Assembly (NCBI GenBank): GCA_945905915.1 | Contig: CAMDQL010000017.1 | Span: 1 to 27,159, forward strand | Length of the DNA stretch: 27,159 nucleotides | Source: Flavobacterium psychrophilum | Lineage (GTDB): Bacteria > Bacteroidota > Bacteroidia > Flavobacteriales > Flavobacteriaceae | Direction: 5' to 3' | Part shown: piece by piece, positions 24,665 through 27,159 of the stretch | Layout: each line of letters opens with the position of its first letter | How positions within the stretch are numbered: the first letter of the stretch is position 1 | Notes under the pieces: generated by a model | Databases searched by the model: none | Seen by the model: only the letters and a program-made list of their open reading frames with translations | Told to the model about the DNA's origin: nothing | Made by a program: the position numbers and the translations under genes

Positions 24665-25666
24665 TTAATCCTTATCAGGAAACAATAAGGAAGCGATTAC
24701 AGACAATATTAACACACCGCCAACAACCAACAGCGAAACAGTGGTTTCAATGTGAAAAAATGGCGCTATAATCATTTTTACACCAATAAAACTTAAAATG
24801 ATAGCCAATCCATATTTCAATTTACTGAACATGTACATAAAGTTGGCCAGCAAGAAATATAACGAACGCAATCCTAAAATCGCAAAAATATTTGACGTGT
24901 ATAAAATAAACGGATCATTTGGCGCGATGGCGAAAATGGCCGGAATACTGTCAACAGCAAATAATAAATCGGTAAATTCTACAATCGCAACTACTACAAA
25001 TAACGGTGTTGCCATTTTGATTCCGTTTTGGATGGTAAAGAATTTATCGCCATCAAAATTTGGACTTACTTTAAAAAAGCGGTGTACCAATTTTGAACCA
25101 GCACTTTTACTAAAATCTTTACTGCCTTCGTCTTCTTCATTACTAAAGCCCGATTTGATTCCGGCAACGATGAGAATAATTCCGAAAATGGTTAAAAGAT
25201 AATTGATTTTTACCATTTGACCGAAGAGTTCCATTTCGGGTAAATAGGTATAATTCAGCAACCAAACTCCAGTAAAAATAAAAATGGCTCTAAAAACCAA
25301 AGCACCAATTACACCCCAAAATAAGACTTTGTGTTGCGCTTCTTTGGCCACATTAAAATAACCAAAGACTAAGATAAAAACAAATAAATTATCTACTGAA
25401 AGTGCTTTTTCAATCCAATACGCTCCTTGAAATTGCATGAATTTTTCGGCACCCATATAGTGATAAATAATACCACTAAATCCCATTGATAAAGAAATCC
25501 AAACCGCTGACCAAATTGCCGCTTCACGATTAGAAACGACGTGCCCTTTTTTGTTTAAAACACCTAAATCTAGCACTAACATTGCAATAATGGTAACGGT
25601 AAACGCAGTAATTATGCCTGGATGATCAATTAAATGGTCAATTGATCCTGATTTTAATGATAGCAT
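24665..25666 (-). CDS. TerC/Alx-family integral membrane protein
   Basis: A 333-residue inner-membrane protein with about eight hydrophobic helices. The conserved acidic pattern of TerC is present: Asp33 (VLDLGV), Asp92-Asn93 in EKALSVDNLFVFILVFGYF, and Glu230, Asp233 and Asp239 in VEFTDLLFAVDSIPAIFAI. Members of this family include tellurite-linked TerC and the manganese exporter Alx, and metal export is the likely role. No other ter genes are nearby, so tellurite resistance is unlikely to be its main job. It lies 3 bases after gpsA and shares its promoter. Confidence 0.9.
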   Translation of the reverse strand: MLSLKSGSIDHLIDHPGIITAFTVTIIAMLVLDLGVLNKKGHVVSNREAAIWSAVWISLSMGFSGIIYHYMGAEKFMQFQGAYWIEKALSVDNLFVFILVFGYFNVAKEAQHKVLFWGVIGALVFRAIFIFTGVWLLNYTYLPEMELFGQMVKINYLLTIFGIILIVAGIKSGFSNEEDEGSKDFSKSAGSKLVHRFFKVSPNFDGDKFFTIQNGIKMATPLFVVVAIVEFTDLLFAVDSIPAIFAIAPNDPFILYTSNIFAILGLRSLYFLLANFMYMFSKLKYGLAIILSFIGVKMIIAPFFHIETTVSLLVVGGVLILSVIASLLFPDKD

Positions 25667-25669
25667 GGG

Positions 25670-26665
25670 TTAGTTCAATTGATCGGTTAATTTTTTGAAA
25701 ACAGCTTTTGCTTCTTTATTTTCATATAAAATTTGGTATACCGCATCAATAATTGGGGTATCAGCACCATATTCTTGGTTTAATTTGTAGGCACTTTTTA
25801 CAGCATAATAGCCTTCAGCCACCATACTCATTTCCATTTGTGCCGATTTTACGGTGTAGCCTTTTCCAATCATATTCCCAAACATTCTGTTTCTTGAAAA
25901 CACCGAATATCCTGTAACTAATAAATCACCTAAATAGGCCGAATTATTAATATTTCGTTTCATTTTATGAACTTTACGAATGAATTTCTTCATTTCGCGA
26001 ATGCCATTACTCATTAATACCGCTTGAAAATTATCACCATAGCCTAAACCATGAGCCATACCTGCTGCAATAGCGTAAATGTTTTTAAGAACTGCAGCAT
26101 ATTCTGTCCCAATAATATCGTCTGTAGTTTTTGCTTTAATATAGTGAGAACTTAAATTAGTAGCTACATATTTTGCTTTTTTCCTGTCACTACAAGCAAT
26201 AGTTAAATAAGATAAACGCTCCATTGCCACTTCTTCTGCATGACAAGGACCCGTGATTACACCAATATTTTCGAACGGAATATTATATTTAGTATTAAAA
26301 TGCTCGCCTACAATTAAGCTCGATTCAGGGACAATTCCTTTAATGGCAGAAAATATAATTTTACCTTCTAAACTTTCGGTTAAATTTTCTAATTCTTTAC
26401 TTAAAAAGGCAGACGGCACTACAAAAATAACATAATCAGCATAAGCAACTGCTTCGTTAATGTCATTTGTAAGTTTTAATTTGCTAGTATCAAAAGTAAC
26501 CGAACTTAAATAATTGGGGTTGTGTTTTTGTAGTTTTAAATGCTCAATTGCAGTTGTGCTGCGCATGTACCAAGCTATTTCTTCTTGATTTTCACAAAGC
26601 ATTTTGGCAATAGCAGTAGCCCAACTTCCTCCTCCAATGACTGCAAATTTTGGCTTATTTTCCAT
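25670..26665 (-). CDS. gpsA: Glycerol-3-phosphate dehydrogenase [NAD(P)+]
   Basis: Reduces dihydroxyacetone phosphate to sn-glycerol 3-phosphate for phospholipid synthesis, in the cytosol. The 331 residues are the normal length. The Rossmann motif GGGSWATAIA lies at 11-20, SAIKGIVPES with Lys109 at 106-115, GPCHAEEV at 139-146, and the catalytic Lys194 in AAVLKNIYAIAAG (190-202), followed by GYGDN and the substrate-binding Arg in MSNGIREM (218-225). It is the first gene of a two-gene unit with terC and has a well-formed promoter at 26688. Confidence 0.95.
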   Translation of the reverse strand: MENKPKFAVIGGGSWATAIAKMLCENQEEIAWYMRSTTAIEHLKLQKHNPNYLSSVTFDTSKLKLTNDINEAVAYADYVIFVVPSAFLSKELENLTESLEGKIIFSAIKGIVPESSLIVGEHFNTKYNIPFENIGVITGPCHAEEVAMERLSYLTIACSDRKKAKYVATNLSSHYIKAKTTDDIIGTEYAAVLKNIYAIAAGMAHGLGYGDNFQAVLMSNGIREMKKFIRKVHKMKRNINNSAYLGDLLVTGYSVFSRNRMFGNMIGKGYTVKSAQMEMSMVAEGYYAVKSAYKLNQEYGADTPIIDAVYQILYENKEAKAVFKKLTDQLN

Positions 26666-26687
26666 TTTCCGATTTAATTTTGAACAT

Positions 26688-26717
26688 CAAAAATAGTTAT
26701 TTAAAAAGGATTTACAA
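26688..26717 (-). promoter_or_regulatory. Promoter of gpsA-terC
   Basis: On the minus strand, TTG (26717-26715), 19 bases and TATTTTTG (26695-26688) fit the Bacteroidota consensus. The start near 26681 gives a leader of about 16 bases to the gpsA ATG at 26665. Confidence 0.7.
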
Positions 26718-26740
26718 AAAACGGATGCTTGAAACGGGTT

Positions 26741-26842
26741 TTAAACACATAGTCACATAGTTTTTTAAGAATCACTGCTTATAAAATGATTAATTTTAAT
26801 GCAAAGTTCTCAAAGTTTCACGCAAAGTTCAGCAAGTTTTAA
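26741..26842. repeat. Degenerate short-unit repeats between gpsA and the alcohol dehydrogenase
   Basis: ACACATAGTCACATAG (26745-26760) recalls the end of the 21476 element. GCAAAGTTCTCAAAGTTTCA and the units that follow (26803-26842) run in roughly 10-base steps built on CAAAGTT. No clean palindrome joins them. I read these as decayed members of the window's AACCACA/CACAAAG repeat family. Nothing else is visible in the 239-base gap apart from the gpsA promoter. Confidence 0.45.
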
Positions 26843-26904
26843 GAAGAAGCTTCGCTTTGAAAAGCAAATTAAATTTGTGCTAATTTGTGAAATTTGTGTT
26901 CATT

Positions 26905-27159
26905 TTAATAACTCATTGCTACAATAGTTCTCACTTTATCTAAAGTAACATTTTGTTTTTCGCCTAAAGCTTTCCAACCTCTTTCTTCAAATCGATTGAC
27001 TATAAAATCGGCAGTTTTTTCGATGTTTTCAGCGTTTTCAGATAATTTGGTTTTCATGCCCATTTTGTGGAAGAACTCCACTGTTTTTTCAATGGCTTTC
27101 TCTGCAATTTCTTCGGTTGAATTTCCTTGAATGTTCCAAACGCGCTGGCCATATTGCGC
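26905..27159 (-). CDS. Iron-containing alcohol dehydrogenase, YqhD type, 3' part only
   Basis: The last 84 residues of a minus-strand gene cut by the window end; it is open through base 27159 and ends with TAA at 26905. The visible piece starts AQYGQRVWNI, continues EFFHKMGMKTKLSE and ends LGEKQNVTLDKVRTIVAMSY. This matches my memory of the end of YqhD-type NADPH-dependent aldehyde reductases/alcohol dehydrogenases (AQYxxRVWNI... LGE...ITLD). The metal-binding His and Asp residues lie outside the window, so only the family can be given. Confidence 0.8.
   Translation of the reverse strand, partial: AQYGQRVWNIQGNSTEEIAEKAIEKTVEFFHKMGMKTKLSENAENIEKTADFIVNRFEERGWKALGEKQNVTLDKVRTIVAMSY

Noticed and set aside
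24665..25666. TerC as a tellurite-resistance island
   Set aside because: No terA, terB, terD, terE or terZ gene is near. It is in an operon with gpsA and has the Alx-type acidic motifs, so a housekeeping metal-export role is more likely.

Overview
The window is AT-rich bacterial chromosome that reads as Flavobacteriaceae, most likely Flavobacterium or a close relative. The grounds are a protein with a type IX secretion C-terminal tail, a lipoprotein with an acidic Cys-Ser-Ser-Asp-Asp start, Bacteroidota-type promoters (TTG, 19-22 bp, TAnnTTTG), a bat aerotolerance operon, a DUF1501/DUF1800 pair, and palindromic repeats in many gene gaps. No rRNA, tRNA, CRISPR array or complete insertion sequence was seen.

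Layout. 1-1515 is the end of an ALDH7-type aldehyde dehydrogenase. 1739-2521 is a lipoprotein gene bracketed by a 30-bp inverted repeat. 2619-6033 (minus) is a DUF1800-DUF1501 two-gene operon. 6135-6614 (minus) is a YafQ-type toxin and its antitoxin. 6763-9297 (minus) holds a PhnA-family protein, a metallophosphoesterase and an AlbA_2 (Schlafen-like) protein. 9327-9551 is a remnant of a four-helix-bundle (23S IVP-type) gene. 9712-19192 (plus) is the bat operon: moxR, DUF58, a large two-helix membrane protein, batA, batB, batC, batD, batE. 19376-21360 carries a small conserved protein, pheS and another small conserved protein. 21763-24576 is a secreted GH92 glycosidase. 24665-26665 (minus) is gpsA-terC. 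26905-27159 is the end of a YqhD-type iron alcohol dehydrogenase.

How the genes work together. The bat genes describe an envelope complex: a MoxR ATPase, a DUF58 partner, membrane-anchored von Willebrand A proteins, TPR proteins and a large BatD protein. Two things disturb this operon. batB has a single in-frame TGA at 14698-14700 that splits its metal-binding site, while the frame on both sides is otherwise intact. Between batD and batE sits a GxxExxY (PD-(D/E)xK-type) nuclease gene enclosed by inverted arms that begin TTTAACCACA. Arms of the same kind, without a gene, occur at several other places in the window.

The best candidate for something undescribed is this association of a small nuclease gene with a dispersed palindromic repeat family. 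It is an inference from one window and needs genome-wide counting. The stop codon in batB is the most definite anomaly.
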